Assembly: GCF_001610975.1 (NCBI RefSeq)
Contig: NZ_CP013342.1
Coordinates: 2,489,001-2,553,000, forward strand
Source: Sphingopyxis terrae subsp. terrae NBRC 15098
GTDB lineage: Bacteria; Pseudomonadota; Alphaproteobacteria; Sphingomonadales; Sphingomonadaceae
Length of the DNA stretch: 64,000 nucleotides
Direction: 5' to 3'
Shown here: positions 63,762 to 64,000 of the stretch, one piece after another
Layout: each line of letters starts with the position of its first letter
Position numbering within the stretch: position 1 is the stretch's first letter
Translations under genes and position numbers: made by a program
The notes under the pieces: model-generated
Told to the model about the DNA's origin: nothing
What the model saw: only the letters and a program-made list of their open reading frames with translations
The model's database searches: none

Positions 63762-63846
63762 GTTCCCCGGCGAAAGCCGGGGTCTAGGGCGTCGAACGCT
63801 GACGTCGGTGCCGTAAAGCCCTAGGCCCCGGCCTTCGCCGGGGAAC
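63762..63846. repeat. Dispersed palindromic repeat, copy 2 (opposite orientation)
   Basis: 85 nt bounded by GTTCCC and GGGAAC. The core is GGGCGTCGAACGCTGACG, the reverse complement of the core of copy 1 at 23597-23681. The reverse complement of this copy matches copy 1 along its full length with about 12 differences by eye. It lies just after the CFA synthase gene. Confidence 0.8.
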
Positions 63847-63873
63847 ACATATAGATGCTGGGCTCCACCTCAG

Positions 63874-63951
63874 TCGTCATCCCGGACTTGATCAGGGATC
63901 CATTATTCCGACGCTGCGTGAATGGATCCCTGATCAAGTCCGGGATGACGA
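63874..63951. repeat. Perfect 31-bp inverted repeat
   Basis: Two 31-bp arms (63874-63904 and 63921-63951) are exact reverse complements, separated by 16 nt. The left arm contains CGTCATCCCGGACTTGATCA. Such perfect conservation suggests a recently moved or gene-converted repeat element, or a very strong bidirectional hairpin. It directly follows the 85-nt repeat. Confidence 0.85.
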
Positions 63952-64000
63952 AGGAAAATAAGTCCGCAACCGGTCGGATGCCGCCATTTCATCCCAGAAA

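Overview
The window looks like the chromosome of an alphaproteobacterium of the order Sphingomonadales, most like Sphingopyxis or Sphingomonas. The basis is the high GC content, strong G/C bias at third codon positions, and dense 4-nt ATGA/GTGA gene overlaps. The gene sets also fit: an exosortase A (XrtA) exopolysaccharide locus, maf / short RNase E/G / yacG next to tRNA-Phe, and GlsB-type stress membrane proteins. The placement is inferred from gene content, not from a database search.

Region 1 (1-16750) is an exosortase A exopolysaccharide locus, cut at the left edge. In order it holds the end of an acyl-CoA ligase, a PLP decarboxylase, the outer-membrane export lipoprotein, the chain-length determinant, the tyrosine autokinase, an outer-membrane beta-barrel protein, an ExeA-like ATPase, a polysaccharide deacetylase, a FemAB-like protein, a glycosyltransferase, XrtA fused to an EpsI domain, and an asparagine-synthase-like amidotransferase. 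A second FemAB/GNAT-like protein and a JmjC/cupin-like oxygenase follow as a translationally coupled pair and may be accessory members. No PEP-CTERM substrate protein is encoded in the window.

Region 2 (16750-23560) is information processing: infA, maf, a compact RNase E/G homologue, yacG, tRNA-Phe(GAA), secE, nusG, rplK and rplA. A TesB thioesterase and an acyltransferase sit between nusG and rplK.

Region 3 (23560-36780) is mixed housekeeping: ccmA-ccmB with a small zincin on the minus strand, then pterin dehydratase, a YoaK-like membrane protein, an amino-acid permease, a DUF3857/transglutaminase/TPR protein, a BlaI-M56 regulatory pair with a clear palindromic operator, an MBL-fold hydrolase, a DUF4230 protein, a membrane protein, and nadA.

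Region 4 (36780-44660) opens with about 920 bp without a convincing gene. That stretch holds a nadA terminator, a perfect DnaA box, direct repeats, structured-RNA-like hairpins, a CRP-type palindrome and a possible EcfG-type promoter. Tandem glsB-like genes, an RND efflux adaptor and permease under a promoter with an overlapping palindrome, and a DUF445 protein follow.

Region 5 (44660-64000) holds an SDR-like protein, pepN, an SMR exporter, a four-gene MlaEFD-type lipid transport operon with a PqiC-like lipoprotein, a HAD phosphatase, a cystathionine gamma-synthase-family enzyme, the overlapping operon lgt / MidA-like methyltransferase / GNAT / pgeF / SLC13 transporter, an acyl-CoA ligase, a cytochrome b plus sulfite-oxidase-fold molybdoenzyme pair, and a cyclopropane-fatty-acid synthase. 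The right edge carries two palindromic repeat elements. The first is a diverged, oppositely oriented copy of an element at 23.6 kb.
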